Below, in pieces: positions 18,033 to 27,858 of a stretch of 64,000 bases of DNA. The notes under the pieces were generated by a model, which saw nothing but the letters and a program-made list of their open reading frames with translations, had not been told where the DNA came from and ran no database searches. A program made the translations under genes and the position numbers. This DNA comes from Glutamicibacter uratoxydans (GTDB lineage: Bacteria; Actinomycetota; Actinomycetes; Actinomycetales; Micrococcaceae), in NCBI RefSeq assembly GCF_006539925.1, contig NZ_BJNY01000011.1:1-64000 (forward strand). The letters are read 5' to 3'. Numbering within the stretch: position 1 is the stretch's first letter; each line of letters starts with the position of its first letter.

Positions 18033-18806
18033 ATGAAGAAACGCGCATTGGTGCTGCTCCCGCTGGCCGCCGCATTGGCACTGTCGGGCTGCGGCGGTTC
18101 AGACACCGCAGCAGACAAGTCGGATTCTGCCACCCAGCCGGCAGAACAAAGCGCGCCAGCGCAGAATACCGAAGCTGCAAGCCCGGAAGCCTCGGCCGTA
18201 CTGACCTCTGAGCAGGCAACCGCCATCGTCAAGAAGCTTGCCGGGGACAGCGAAGACGCGATCATCATGGATGGCGACACCCTGGCAGCCTCCATCCCAC
18301 AGGCCCAGAAGCTCATCGAGCAGATGGAAATCAAGCCGAAGAAGTGCGCAGAATTCGTTTCCCAGCAAAACATCGGGGATCTGAGCGGCATTAACATGGC
18401 TGCTGCAACGGTACCGGGCAGCAACCCGATGCAGGCAACCAGCTACAGCGTCGCCGGCTATGAAGATGCGTCGAAGCTCGACAAGGCCAAGGAGCTGGCT
18501 AGCTCCAAGGACCTGCAGGGTTGCGACAAGTTCACCATGAGCATTGCCGGACAGGAAGTGGAAGCAGGGGCGAAAATCCTCGATGCCACCTCCGACGCTG
18601 ATGTCACTTACGTATCAACCAGCACCGTCAAAATGGGCGGGCAGGAAGTTCCCGGCGGGAGCTACCAGATCCAGGGCATCGTAGGATCCAACGTCATCGC
18701 CATTGGAATCTCCGGTGACGAGTCGGAATCGGAAGACAAGGTCGTCAAGCAGCTGACCGAAGAGATGAACAAGGCAGTGGCAGAGGTCAAGGCCGCCGCC
18801 AAGTAG
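18033..18806 (+). CDS. Putative lipoprotein 3 of a tandem related trio
   Basis: A 257-residue predicted lipoprotein: MKKRALVLLPLAAALALSGC is a textbook signal with the lipidated Cys at residue 20. A Ser/Ala/Glu/Gln linker follows, then the trio domain with SEQATAIVKKLAGDSEDAII, IKPKKCAEFV and LQGCDKFTM. GAGGA precedes ATG 18033. Although it lies 84 bases after lipoprotein 2, the similarity in cysteine spacing and in the xPxKC motif indicates gene duplication. Ligand and role are unknown. Confidence 0.75.
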   Translation: MKKRALVLLPLAAALALSGCGGSDTAADKSDSATQPAEQSAPAQNTEAASPEASAVLTSEQATAIVKKLAGDSEDAIIMDGDTLAASIPQAQKLIEQMEIKPKKCAEFVSQQNIGDLSGINMAAATVPGSNPMQATSYSVAGYEDASKLDKAKELASSKDLQGCDKFTMSIAGQEVEAGAKILDATSDADVTYVSTSTVKMGGQEVPGGSYQIQGIVGSNVIAIGISGDESESEDKVVKQLTEEMNKAVAEVKAAAK

Positions 18807-18826
18807 CGCTGCTCCAAGGCTTACAG

Positions 18827-18864
18827 GGTGCTGAATTCTTAGAAAATCCTAAGGATTCAGTACC
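18827..18864 (+). terminator. Terminator after the lipoprotein trio
   Basis: An imperfect stem of about 16 bp (from 18827, closing at 18864) with an AAAAT loop is followed by TCTTGTTTTCC. It probably ends the lipoprotein transcript before the permease gene. Confidence 0.7.
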
Positions 18865-18958
18865 TCTTGTTTTCCGGGCTGACTTCGAAAAACGACAGCC
18901 TGAAAAAGTTGAAGGAAAATGGTGCTGAAGTCCTGCGACAGGCGTACAGTACTCATTC

Positions 18959-20920
18959 GTGAAGATGAATGTCGAGGGAATGACACCCTCTTCGTCTTCG
19001 GCCGCGGATACGCCGCGCCGCCGTCTATACCGGTGGCTCAACGACCAATCCGTCGGCAGAGAAGATGACAGCGACGGCAAGAACCGCGCTGGAAAATGGT
19101 GGCAGGTCATGTGCCTGTCAGGCCTGGATTATTTCTCAACGCTCGGCTATCAGCCAGCCATCGCCGCGTTGGCGGCTGGAGCCCTGGCGCCCTTTGCAAC
19201 GCTGATCTTGGTTGCCGTCACCCTCGGCGCCGCATTGCCGGTGTACCGCGGGGTCGCGGGGGAGTCGCCTCACGGCCAAGGCTCGATCGCCATGCTCGAA
19301 CGGCTGCTGCCACATTGGAAGGGCAAGCTGCTGGTGCTGGTGCTGCTCGGATTTGCGGCGACGGACTTCATGATCACCGCGACCTTGTCCGCGGCAGATG
19401 CCACAGCCCACCTGATCGAGAACCCCTTCACACCCCAATGGTTCACCGGCAAGCAGGTCCCCATCACCATCATCTTGCTGCTGCTGCTCGGCGCCCTGTT
19501 CATGCGCGGCTTCAACGAAGTCATCTGGATCGCTGTGACGTTGGTCGGGACCTTCCTGAGCCTGAACCTCATAGTGATCGCGGTGTCGCTGGCAGACATT
19601 GCACAGCATCCGGTGAGCATCAGCAGTTGGATGGAATCGCTGTTCACCGCCCACGGCGACCCGCTGATGATGCTGCTGGTCTGCCTGATCGTCTTCCCCA
19701 AGCTTGCCTTGGGACTCTCAGGCTTTGAAACTGGCGTGGCCGTCATGCCGCAGATCTCAGCCAAACCCGGCGACACCGAAGAAAACCCGGCCGGCCGCAT
19801 CCGAGGCGCGCGCAAATTGCTGACCACCGCAGCTTTGATCATGAGCAGCTTTCTGGTGCTCTCCTCGGTGGTCACCACGGTGCTGATTCCCGCCCCCGAA
19901 TTCCAGGAAGGCGGCAGCGCGAACGGCCGCGCCCTGTCCTGGCTGGCGCACCGGCTGCTGGGCGACGGCTTTGGCACGCTCTATGACGTCTCGACAATCC
20001 TCATCCTGTGGTTTGCCGGCGCTTCAGCCTTGGCCGGACTGCTCAACCTGATCCCGCGCTACCTGCCGCGCTTTGGCATGGCGCCGGAATGGGCGAAGGC
20101 CGTGCGACCGCTGGTGGTCGTGGTCATTGCCGTGGCCCTAGCCATCACCTGGCGCTTCGATGCCGACGTCGATGCCCAGGGTGCCGCCTATGCCACCGGC
20201 GTGCTGGTGCTGATGACGTCTGCTGCGGTTGCCGTGACGATCTCTGCCCGCCGCAAGCGCGAGCGCGGCAAGACAGTCATGTACACCATTGTTTCCCTGG
20301 TCTTCCTCTACACCACGGTGGTCAACTGCCTGGAGCGGCCTGAAGGCCTGAAGATCGCCGCGTTCTTCATCACCGCGGTGCTGCTGGTCTCGCTGATATC
20401 CAGGTTCCGCCGCTCCACCGAACTGCGCGCCACCTCGGTCAGCTTCGACGCTGCCGCCGAAGAATTGATCGCCGCCTCTGGTCGCCGGGGCATCTTGCAG
20501 TTGATCGCCCACGAACCTGCAAATTCGACCAAGGCACGGTACCGGCGCAAGCTGCACCATGCGGTGCTTGCAAGCCACATCTCCGACAAGGCGCCGGTGG
20601 TGTTCTTGGAGGTCAAGGTGTCCGACTATTCCGACTTCGCCCAGGACATCCAGGTGCGCGGTCTGGTCCGCCACGGATTCTGGATTCTTGAAGCCACCGC
20701 TCCTTCGGTGCCAACGGCCATCGCGGCGGTCAGCCTGGCAATCAGGGACGGATACGAGGTCATGCCGCACATCTACTTCCGCTGGACCGAAGGAAACCCG
20801 CTGAGCAATCTGGCGAAGTTCCTGTTCCTGGGACAGGGGGAAATCGCGCCGCTGACCCGCGAGGTGCTGCGCGAGGCAGAGCCCGATCTGCAAAAGCGCC
20901 CCTGGGTGCACGTCGGCTGA
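18959..20920 (+). CDS. APC-superfamily permease with cytoplasmic C-terminal domain
   Basis: A 653-residue transporter. A polar N-terminus of about 45 residues leads into [30 protein letters not shown], the first broken helix of an APC-fold transporter, followed by about a dozen membrane segments to residue 490. A soluble tail of about 160 residues follows ([15 protein letters not shown] onward). The arrangement resembles amino-acid/cation permeases of Actinobacteria, including KimA-like potassium transporters, but the substrate cannot be assigned. Start: GTG 18959, or ATG 18965 two codons later; neither has a strong ribosome site. Confidence 0.78.
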   Translation: MKMNVEGMTPSSSSAADTPRRRLYRWLNDQSVGREDDSDGKNRAGKWWQVMCLSGLDYFSTLGYQPAIAALAAGALAPFATLILVAVTLGAALPVYRGVAGESPHGQGSIAMLERLLPHWKGKLLVLVLLGFAATDFMITATLSAADATAHLIENPFTPQWFTGKQVPITIILLLLLGALFMRGFNEVIWIAVTLVGTFLSLNLIVIAVSLADIAQHPVSISSWMESLFTAHGDPLMMLLVCLIVFPKLALGLSGFETGVAVMPQISAKPGDTEENPAGRIRGARKLLTTAALIMSSFLVLSSVVTTVLIPAPEFQEGGSANGRALSWLAHRLLGDGFGTLYDVSTILILWFAGASALAGLLNLIPRYLPRFGMAPEWAKAVRPLVVVVIAVALAITWRFDADVDAQGAAYATGVLVLMTSAAVAVTISARRKRERGKTVMYTIVSLVFLYTTVVNCLERPEGLKIAAFFITAVLLVSLISRFRRSTELRATSVSFDAAAEELIAASGRRGILQLIAHEPANSTKARYRRKLHHAVLASHISDKAPVVFLEVKVSDYSDFAQDIQVRGLVRHGFWILEATAPSVPTAIAAVSLAIRDGYEVMPHIYFRWTEGNPLSNLAKFLFLGQGEIAPLTREVLREAEPDLQKRPWVHVG

Positions 20921-21063
20921 CGAAACCCGGGTATTCCGGGCGTGAACCCAAGTACCGGTAGAATTGAAAAAGGCCGTTCACTCGGCCGCGATTTGTTAGA
21001 TTCTGCCTATCACGTCCATCGCCGTCATCCACGGCCGCGGACATACGGAAAAGGACACCACGC

Positions 21064-22851
21064 GTGGTTTTGAAGCTTTCCACAACGTTCCTGCGCACCC
21101 TGCGCGAAGACCCAGTCGACGCCGAGGTCGCCAGCCACAAGCTGCTGGTTCGCGCCGGCTACATCCGCCGCGCAGCCCCGGGCATCTACACTTGGCTGCC
21201 GCTGGGCCTGCGTGTTCTTTCCCGTGTTGAAGCCATCGTCCGCGAAGAGATGAACGCCATCGGCGCCCAGGAAGTCCACTTCCCGGCACTGCTGCCTCGC
21301 GAGCCATATGAGCAGACCGGACGCTGGACCGAGTACGGCGAAGGCTTGTTCCGCCTGAAGGACCGCAAGGAAGCAGACTATCTGCTGGCTCCTACCCACG
21401 AGGAAATGTTCACCCTCCTGGTCAAGGACCTGTACAACTCCTACAAGGACCTGCCGGTCTACCTGTACCAAATCCAGAACAAGTACCGCGATGAAGCACG
21501 CCCCCGCGCCGGCCTGCTGCGCGGCCGCGAGTTCATTATGAAGGACTCCTACTCCTTCAACATCGACGACGAGGGACTGGACGAGGCCTACATGGCCCAC
21601 CGCGGCGCCTACCTGAAGATCTTCGAGCGCCTGGGTCTTGAAGTCGTTCCGGTCTTCGCACAGGCCGGCGCCATGGGCGGTTCCAAGTCGGAGGAATTCC
21701 TGCACCCGACGGCCATCGGCGAAGACACCTTCGTGCGCTCGCCGGGCGGCTACGCCGCCAACGTCGAGGCAGTGACCACCGTGGTTCCCGAGGACATCGA
21801 CTTCTCGCAGCTGCCTGCCTTCGAGGTGCTTGACACTCCTGATGCGCCGACCATCGACACCCTGGTGGCGGTCTCCAACGAGTTGCGCCCGCGCACCGAC
21901 CGCGCCTGGGAAGCCAAGGACACGCTGAAGAACGTGGTTCTGGCGATCATCGATCCGGAGGGCAACCGCCACCTGGTGGTGCTCGGCGTGCCGGGCGACC
22001 GCCAGGTCGACGAGAAGCGCCTGGAAGCAACCATCGGCGCGGCGCTGGGCATCAACGGCGAAGTCGGCGTAGAGCAGGCTACCGCCGAGGACCTGAAATC
22101 ACATCCCGAGATCGTCACCGGCTACCTGGGCCCAGCACTGGGCTTGGACAAGCAGCTGCTTGGCAAGGACACCGAGGGCGGCATCACCTACCTGGTGGAT
22201 CCGCGAGTAGTCTCCGGCAGCTCCTGGGTGACCGGCGCGAACGAGCACGGCAAGCACGTCTTCGGACTGGTGGCAGGCCGCGACTTCACCTTCGACGGCA
22301 CCATCGAAGCTGTGAACGTGCTGGAAGGCGATCCGGCTCCGGACGGCTCCGGTCCGCTGCGCACCGAACGCGGCATCGAGATGGGCCATATCTTCCAGCT
22401 GGGGCGCAAGTACGCCGAAGCGCTGGAGCTGAAGGTTCTGGACCAGAACGGCAAGCTGCAGGTTGTCACCATGGGCTCCTACGGAATCGGCGTCACCCGT
22501 GCGGTGGCTGCGCTGGCCGAGGCATACCATGACGAGAACGGCCTGGCCTGGCCTAAGCAGGTCGCACCTGCCGACATCCACATTGTGGTGACCGGCAAGG
22601 GCGCAGAATTGCTGGAAGCTGCGGAGAAGCTCGCCAACGAGTTCGAGGCCGCAGGCAAGGAGGTCATCTTCGACGACCGCCCGAAGGTTTCGGCAGGCGT
22701 GAAGTTCTCCGATGCCGAGCTGATCGGCGTCCCAACCATCGTGGTGGTTGGCCGAGGACTGGCCGACGGCCTGGTCGAGGTCAAGGACCGCGCCACCGGC
22801 GAACGCCGCGACGTCGCAGTGGCCGAGGTTGTTGCAGAACTTTCTGCCTAA
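21064..22851 (+). CDS. proS: Prolyl-tRNA synthetase (bacterial type)
   Basis: Class II synthetase charging tRNA-Pro, 595 residues. The motif 2 region [18 protein letters not shown] is near residues 146-163 and motif 3 [14 protein letters not shown] near 473-486. Between them (about residues 225-390) lies the bacterial editing (INS) domain, and a C-terminal anticodon-binding domain follows. Start GTG 21064 has AAAAGGA upstream. It stands alone between the APC permease and a TSUP transporter gene. Confidence 0.96.
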   Translation: MVLKLSTTFLRTLREDPVDAEVASHKLLVRAGYIRRAAPGIYTWLPLGLRVLSRVEAIVREEMNAIGAQEVHFPALLPREPYEQTGRWTEYGEGLFRLKDRKEADYLLAPTHEEMFTLLVKDLYNSYKDLPVYLYQIQNKYRDEARPRAGLLRGREFIMKDSYSFNIDDEGLDEAYMAHRGAYLKIFERLGLEVVPVFAQAGAMGGSKSEEFLHPTAIGEDTFVRSPGGYAANVEAVTTVVPEDIDFSQLPAFEVLDTPDAPTIDTLVAVSNELRPRTDRAWEAKDTLKNVVLAIIDPEGNRHLVVLGVPGDRQVDEKRLEATIGAALGINGEVGVEQATAEDLKSHPEIVTGYLGPALGLDKQLLGKDTEGGITYLVDPRVVSGSSWVTGANEHGKHVFGLVAGRDFTFDGTIEAVNVLEGDPAPDGSGPLRTERGIEMGHIFQLGRKYAEALELKVLDQNGKLQVVTMGSYGIGVTRAVAALAEAYHDENGLAWPKQVAPADIHIVVTGKGAELLEAAEKLANEFEAAGKEVIFDDRPKVSAGVKFSDAELIGVPTIVVVGRGLADGLVEVKDRATGERRDVAVAEVVAELSA

Positions 22852-22895
22852 GCTAGTTCCAGCAGCTGGACACAACTGAATAGGAGAGCAGCGCG

Positions 22896-23705
22896 GTGCA
22901 CGAGATTTTAGATTTCCTGTCCGTCAACGGCCAACCGGTCTCCCTGTGGGCACTGCTCCTGCTGTTATTGGCAGGATTCGGTGCCGGGTGGATCGACGCG
23001 GTCGTCGGCGGCGGGGGACTGATCCAATTGCCCGCGCTGCTCCTCTTTCCCGGCATCACCCCGGTGCAGGCGCTGGCCACCAACAAGCTCGGCTCGATTT
23101 TTGGGACGACAACCAGCGCGATCACGTACTACAGGCGGACCAGCCCCGACCTGAAAACCGCGCTGCCCATGGCGGTGACCGCCATGCTCGGCGCCTTTGG
23201 CGGAGCCGGCCTGGCAACGATTCTTCCCGCAGCCGCGATCAAGCCGATCATCATCGCAGCTCTTATTGCGGTTCTTCTCTTTACCATCCTCAAGCCCAAG
23301 GCCGGCGAGCTGTCGCGGCTGCGCTTCACCGGCACACAGCATTACGTCCGGGCAATCGGGATCGGACTGGTTATTGGCATCTATGACGGCATGATCGGGC
23401 CTGGAACCGGTTCGTTCTTGATCATCGCGCTGGTCACGGTGCTTGGCTATAACTTTCTGCAGTCCTCGGCCAAGGCAAAGATCGTTAATCTCTGCACCAA
23501 TCTCGGAGCGCTGGCGCTGTTCATTCCAACGGGGCATGTGTTGTTCGGCTTGGGCTTGGCCATGGGCCTGATGAACATGCTCGGCGGCTACCTTGGCGCA
23601 AGAATGGCGATTTCCAAGGGCAGCAAGTTTATCCGCATTGTCTTCGTCGTGGTGGTGGCGGGTCTCATTTTGAAGCTCGGTTCTGACCTCGTAACTGGCA
23701 GCTAG
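22896..23705 (+). CDS. TSUP family transporter (sulfite exporter TauE/SafE type)
   Basis: A 269-residue membrane protein with about eight helices in two similar halves. AGFGAGWIDAVVGGGGLIQLPALL near residues 28-51 and IGIYDGMIGPGTGSFLIIALVTVLGYNFL near 158-186 are the repeated TauE/SafE signatures. Members export sulfite, sulfoacetate or other organic anions. Start GTG 22896 follows TAGGAG. It begins 44 bases after proS and may be co-transcribed. Substrate unknown. Confidence 0.88.
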   Translation: MHEILDFLSVNGQPVSLWALLLLLLAGFGAGWIDAVVGGGGLIQLPALLLFPGITPVQALATNKLGSIFGTTTSAITYYRRTSPDLKTALPMAVTAMLGAFGGAGLATILPAAAIKPIIIAALIAVLLFTILKPKAGELSRLRFTGTQHYVRAIGIGLVIGIYDGMIGPGTGSFLIIALVTVLGYNFLQSSAKAKIVNLCTNLGALALFIPTGHVLFGLGLAMGLMNMLGGYLGARMAISKGSKFIRIVFVVVVAGLILKLGSDLVTGS

Positions 23706-23861
23706 CGAACTTTCGAAATTGTTCATGAGGCGCTGACTCCAGAACTTCTGTGCCTGAAAGATGAACCCCAGTATGGGCAGGCTTGTTGCCAATGGGGGCT
23801 ATGGCTGTTTGAATGACAGAAATATTTCACGTCAGAGACGGGTAGCCTGCAGGTGAGGAAG

Positions 23862-25007
23862 ATGTCAAAGAAACAGCACCTTGAACCAGACTTAGCCGAA
23901 ACCGCCGACCATACCCTTGTGCCGGACCTTGCGGGGATAGAAGAGCGATTTGAGGCAGAAAGAACAAGGGAGCTGAAGAGGCGGCGACGGCTGCCGTGGA
24001 AATTGTGGAAGTACGCGCTGGGGCGCACCACCCGCGAATTCTCAAGGAACAAATGCACGGACCTTGCTGCTTCACTGACGTACTACACGATGCTTTCGAT
24101 ATTCCCGGCCCTGCTGGCTGTCGTCTCGCTGCTCGGCGTTGTCGGGCAAGCTGAAGAAACGACCCAAACATTGCTGGCGCTTATTCGGGAGTTTGCCAGC
24201 GACGAAGTTGTCTCGACTCTCAGGCAGCCGATTGAGCAGCTGACCAATGCGCCGTCGGCTGGTTTCGCGCTTGTTGCTGGTTTGCTCGGTGCGATCTGGA
24301 GTGCCTCTGGTTATGTGGGAGCCTTCGGCCGGGCATTGAACCAGATTTACTCTGTGGACGAAGGACGGTCGTTTCTCAAGCTGAAGCCGTTGATGCTTCT
24401 GGTGACTCTCTTTTTGCTGGTGTCCGTGGCGATTATGGCAGTCCTCTTCATTCTTTCCGGCACATTTGCCCAGAAATTGGGAAGCTTCATTGGGCTGGGT
24501 GATACAGCCGTGGCGGTCTGGAACATAGCCAAGTGGCCGGTGGTGATCATCTTTGCAGTCATGCTGGTGGCAGTTCTCTACTACGGCGCACCGAACGTGA
24601 AAGCTCCCCGATTCAGGGTCTTGAGTGCGGGAGCATTTGTGGCGCTGCTTGTCTTGGGCCTGGCCACTACAGGATTTTTCTACTATGTGTCCCACTTCGG
24701 CAGCTACAACAAAACCTATGGCACCATTGGCGGCGTCATCGTTTTGCTGCTGTGGATTTGGATTGCCAATCAATCGCTGCTCTTTGGAGCGGTTCTTGAC
24801 GTAGAGCTTGAACGGGCGCGGGAACTGAACAGCGGGGAACATGCGGAACGGTCGCTGCTTCTTGAGCCGCGGGAGGTTTCTGGCATTCAGAAACTCGAAA
24901 GCAAGCTGGAACGCGATGTCCAGAAGGCCGAGGGACTGCGTGTAGAAAGCGAAATTGCTGTGGAAGACCGGATTGAAAAGAAGTTCTGGTCGGACTCGCA
25001 ATCTTGA
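23862..25007 (+). CDS. YihY/virulence factor BrkB family membrane protein
   Basis: About 381 residues. A polar N-terminus is followed by the family segment TREFSRNKCTDLAASLTYYTMLSIFPALLAVVSLLG and the later GSYNKTYGTIGGVIVLLLWIWIANQSLLFGAVLDVELER, both diagnostic for YihY/BrkB proteins with six helices. The family name comes from an old RNase BN misassignment; the true role, possibly in envelope or transport, is not settled. ATG 23862 is preferred because AGGTGAGG lies about 8 bases upstream; GTG 23853 is the alternative. A charged C-terminal tail extends past the membrane part. Confidence 0.85.
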   Translation: MSKKQHLEPDLAETADHTLVPDLAGIEERFEAERTRELKRRRRLPWKLWKYALGRTTREFSRNKCTDLAASLTYYTMLSIFPALLAVVSLLGVVGQAEETTQTLLALIREFASDEVVSTLRQPIEQLTNAPSAGFALVAGLLGAIWSASGYVGAFGRALNQIYSVDEGRSFLKLKPLMLLVTLFLLVSVAIMAVLFILSGTFAQKLGSFIGLGDTAVAVWNIAKWPVVIIFAVMLVAVLYYGAPNVKAPRFRVLSAGAFVALLVLGLATTGFFYYVSHFGSYNKTYGTIGGVIVLLLWIWIANQSLLFGAVLDVELERARELNSGEHAERSLLLEPREVSGIQKLESKLERDVQKAEGLRVESEIAVEDRIEKKFWSDSQS

Positions 25008-25022
25008 ACCTCAACAAAATAG

Positions 25023-25050
25023 AAGGCCGAGAACCTGAGTTCTCGGCCTT
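25023..25050. terminator. Bidirectional terminator between convergent genes
   Basis: A perfect 12-bp stem (25023-25034 with 25039-25050) and CTGA loop lies 15 bases after the BrkB-type gene and 20 bases before the end of the convergent gene. Confidence 0.85.
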
Positions 25051-25069
25051 GCTATTGGGATGAATGTGT

Positions 25070-25519
25070 TTATGCAGGTCGTGCCTCTGCAGCAGTCGGC
25101 AAACCTGGATATTTGACACCGCTGACACCGCGCATTGGGGGAAGTGCATGTGCCAGAGCACTATGCATCAATGGGGTGACCCTAAAAGTGATACTAGGAG
25201 CAGCTGAAGCATCGAGGTACAAGTCCTTGATGGTCTTGTCTTCAGCGTACGGTTCGACTAATTCCAGATCAGAACATCCGATTATCACGTAGGTGAAGCA
25301 CAGATCTCCATTTTCTGGATCCAAGGTTGCTATGAGAACCGGTGGCTGGTGAACAACGACGAGTGCCATGATGTCGGTCAGCTTTTCATCATGCTGTGCG
25401 ATGACGATCAGCATCCCTTCGGTCCAACCGTGTTCTTTGAGATTCTCACGAGCATGGCGTGAGCCCACTGTTTCGGCAACGAGCTCTGCAATTTTAGATC
25501 GTACGAAACGACCGGGCAT
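25070..25519 (-). CDS. Hypothetical protein, 149 residues
   Basis: Soluble predicted protein that I do not recognise. It starts MPGRFVRSK at 25519, with GGAGG about 8 bases upstream on the minus strand, which supports real expression. It has a mixed alpha/beta composition with a hydrophobic centre (MALVVVHQPPVLIATLD), two cysteines and an Ala/Pro-rich C-terminus. Base composition is lower in GC than that of the neighbouring housekeeping genes, and it borders an AT-rich spacer, so recent acquisition is possible. Confidence 0.6.
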   Translation of the reverse strand: MPGRFVRSKIAELVAETVGSRHARENLKEHGWTEGMLIVIAQHDEKLTDIMALVVVHQPPVLIATLDPENGDLCFTYVIIGCSDLELVEPYAEDKTIKDLYLDASAAPSITFRVTPLMHSALAHALPPMRGVSGVKYPGLPTAAEARPA

Positions 25520-25720
25520 AGTTCTCTACCTCCAACTGAGGTGATCCATTCGTGCAATCACCTCCTCCAACAGACGGTTCCGAAGCGGATTATTCCTTTC
25601 CGGAAAATTGACGACATTTCAAGAATTTTAAAACGTCATCTATCAATTACAGTAACCTTAATTAATTGGAAGTGCGACATCGGATCATTGTGCGGACCAT
25701 GTCATGGGCGCCAATCCGAG

Positions 25721-25735
25721 CGTTATCTGAACGTG
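25721..25735 (+). repeat. 15-base direct repeat, copy 1
   Basis: CGTTATCTGAACGTG, identical to the copy at 25938-25952, 217 bases away. It has internal CGTT-N5-AACG dyad symmetry. Confidence 0.7.
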
Positions 25736-25937
25736 TACAGCTCTTTAAATTACCTTGTCAGATTAAAAATCTTCAGCTTCATTGGGTGCTGGCAGGTTTG
25801 GTGGAGCGTCTTGCTTGGGGAGTTCTGCCCATCGAAATTCTTGATCATAACTTAGGAATCGAGCATCTTGTCATCGGGCTGGAGTTGAATGTTTGACCCC
25901 AAAATCTTGCGTACCGAATGCTGAATTTACAATTCAA

Positions 25938-25952
25938 CGTTATCTGAACGTG
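25938..25952 (+). repeat. 15-base direct repeat, copy 2
   Basis: Exact copy of 25721-25735. The two lie inside an AT-rich spacer with no intact recombinase or transposase nearby. Confidence 0.7.
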
Positions 25953-26032
25953 ATAGAAGATTCGTCTAAAAATAGAACACGGAAACATTCGAAGGGTGTG
26001 GTGAGCTCAAGCGATCGGCAATCGGGGAAAGC

Positions 26033-27115
26033 TTAGGAAGTTGCGTCAATCTTGAGGATGGCTTGAGGTTTATTTGAGGAATCCATTGACTTTAACACGT
26101 CAAACGCCACTGAAGAGATCACGCTCTGGGCCTGCCCATCGGCATTTCCGGAGGCGGTCACCAGCGCTGCTGAAAAGTCACTTCGCGCTTTACTGGATAG
26201 ATCGTCAAGATTGTCTATCGAGTCTTCTAGCATCTGGTAAGCAGGTTGGCGCAGATCAGCACAGTCCTTGCCCAAGGCGCTGCGGAGTCTGTCCAACTGT
26301 GAATTCAAAGTCTTGCGTTTCTGCTCGATAGACGCAGCGGAGGACTTTGGCCCCCGGGCGGCTTCAAGCTGCAGAACGTAGTCAAGGGCATAGCCTCGGT
26401 CCAGCGCTCGGGAGAGGGCGATGGATTCTCCGCTGGCAGCGTTCATGTCTTCGGGTGTGCGAGTTAGCTGTTCCGGGTTGCCCAGGCAGGAGACTGCATC
26501 GCTGCCATCGTCCGAAGCCATCCGTGAATCGGCCGAGCCGTGCAGGGGCTGGGGGAGGGAAGCTGATTGCTTCTTGTCTTTATGAGCCAAAAGCCTGCGG
26601 GCGTCGAAATTCATCTGGAACGCGATTTGGGCAAATTCCTTGCCCTGGTCGAGATTGCCTGTGGCCTGCACCGGCAGGTCATGGCTCAGCTCAGCGACGT
26701 CAACGGCCAGTTCGGCGACCGCGGCCGGCGTTGCCTCGCTCGGCATCTGGACTGCAGGTTCATTGTCATAGCTCAATTGGCCCAGCAGGCTGGCGCCCTG
26801 GGAAAGGGTCTGTTCCAATGCTGTCAACGCCTTGGCTTCGCGCTGGTCTCCACTCAGCTGTGCCAGAGCTTGGGCACGGGCATGCAACCGAGAAAGTTCG
26901 GCGCCCAGGACCCACTGTGCCTTCTGGTCTGCGGAAGAATGGGCCACTTCTTCAGGTTGGCCCGCCTCGACGAGCGCGCCCTTGAAAACTGTCATGCCCA
27001 CGCCCCATGTCGTACCCGCCGCAAGTGCGGCCGCTAGAACGGGAGCTACCCACTGTGGGGCTCGGCGGGAATCGGAACGGCGGGAGTTGCGCGGATGCGG
27101 TGATGAAGCACTCAT
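26033..27115 (-). CDS. Membrane-anchored helical protein, possibly DUF4439/ferritin-like
   Basis: About 360 residues if started at ATG 27115 (MSASSPHPRNSRR); the frame stays open up to 27208 and no ribosome site decides. A basic N-terminus precedes one hydrophobic helix (WVAPVLAAALAAGTTWGVG, about residues 21-39), so the rest is probably extracytoplasmic. The remainder is strongly helical and rich in Ala, Leu, Gln and Ser. The C-terminal region (RALDRGYALDYVLQLEAARG, then DLRQPAYQ) faintly recalls DUF4439 ferritin-like proteins that often lie next to rimP in related genomes. I hold that assignment loosely. It is divergent from rimP. Confidence 0.6.
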   Translation of the reverse strand: MSASSPHPRNSRRSDSRRAPQWVAPVLAAALAAGTTWGVGMTVFKGALVEAGQPEEVAHSSADQKAQWVLGAELSRLHARAQALAQLSGDQREAKALTALEQTLSQGASLLGQLSYDNEPAVQMPSEATPAAVAELAVDVAELSHDLPVQATGNLDQGKEFAQIAFQMNFDARRLLAHKDKKQSASLPQPLHGSADSRMASDDGSDAVSCLGNPEQLTRTPEDMNAASGESIALSRALDRGYALDYVLQLEAARGPKSSAASIEQKRKTLNSQLDRLRSALGKDCADLRQPAYQMLEDSIDNLDDLSSKARSDFSAALVTASGNADGQAQSVISSVAFDVLKSMDSSNKPQAILKIDATS

Positions 27116-27289
27116 AACGATGTCGATCATCCCATGGAGTGCTGGAAAGGTTTGGTTATTGAGATGTTCCAGAGCGCTGTGGCGGTATTGCTGCGTGAGT
27201 TCTTTCACCTGAACCCGCTAACGAGTTCTCAAGCGGCGTTGGGCGATATACCCTTAAAGGACAACATCGAATAGCGTGGGAGGATATCC

Positions 27290-27856
27290 ATGACCGGTAT
27301 GCCGGCCGATACCGAACAGGAAGCGCAGCGTCTGAGTACTGTGCTGAACAAGGAAGTAGAATCCCACGGGTTAATTCTGGAGGAAGTCTCCCTCCGTCCC
27401 AACGGCAAGCAGATGATCATCCAAGTCATCGTCGACAAAGCCGATGGCCATGATTCGGTCAACCTTGACGAGCTCGGCGAGGTAACCACCACTATTTCTA
27501 CTGCACTGGACCGCGATGCGGTCTACGCATCCGCATCCCCATATGAACTGGAAGTCAGCTCGCCGGGACTGTCCCGTCCGCTGACCGCACAGCGCCACTG
27601 GGTGCGAGCCCTCAACCGCATGGTCAAGGTGAGCTTGACCGACGGCACCAAGCTGCGCGGACGCCTCACCGAGGTCAATGACGAGGACGTCGTCATCGTA
27701 GAGCACCGCGAGCCAGCCAAAAAGGGAATGAAGGCCAAGGTCTTGGAACCTGCAAGCTTCTCCTTTGAAAACATCCGCAAGGCGGTTGTCGATCCTGAAC
27801 TGAACTTCGACGACTCGCTCTTTGACACCATCGATACTGAAGATTTGGAGGGCTAG
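27290..27856 (+). CDS. rimP: Ribosome maturation factor RimP
   Basis: A 188-residue cytoplasmic factor needed for 30S subunit maturation. The N-domain has VESHGLILEEVSL and VNLDELGEVTTTISTALD, and YELEVSSPGLSRPLTAQRHWVRALNRMVKV is the conserved centre. The C-terminal SH3-like part contains GRLTEVNDEDVVI. ATG 27290 follows GGGAGGATATCC. It opens the translation operon; nusA begins 2 bases after its stop. Confidence 0.93.
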   Translation: MTGMPADTEQEAQRLSTVLNKEVESHGLILEEVSLRPNGKQMIIQVIVDKADGHDSVNLDELGEVTTTISTALDRDAVYASASPYELEVSSPGLSRPLTAQRHWVRALNRMVKVSLTDGTKLRGRLTEVNDEDVVIVEHREPAKKGMKAKVLEPASFSFENIRKAVVDPELNFDDSLFDTIDTEDLEG

Positions 27857-27858
27857 GC

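Larger units (their letters stand above)
25520..26032. other. AT-rich gene-free spacer with a 15-base direct repeat
   Basis: About 510 bases clearly richer in A+T than the surroundings. The short open frames here have poor codon composition and no ribosome sites, so I do not call them. The same 15-mer, CGTTATCTGAACGTG, occurs at 25721-25735 and 25938-25952; it contains a CGTT-N5-AACG dyad. It could be a decayed acquired gene or a regulatory region. Confidence 0.5.

Noticed and set aside
20921-21063. Possible leader or T-box-like structure before proS
   Set aside because: Only two short hairpins (CCCGG/CCGGG and GGCCG/CGGCC) are visible; no T-box consensus elements were found.
25541-25896. 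Short overlapping plus-strand frames in the AT-rich spacer
   Set aside because: No ribosome sites, unusual composition and no similarity to known proteins; treated as gene-free.
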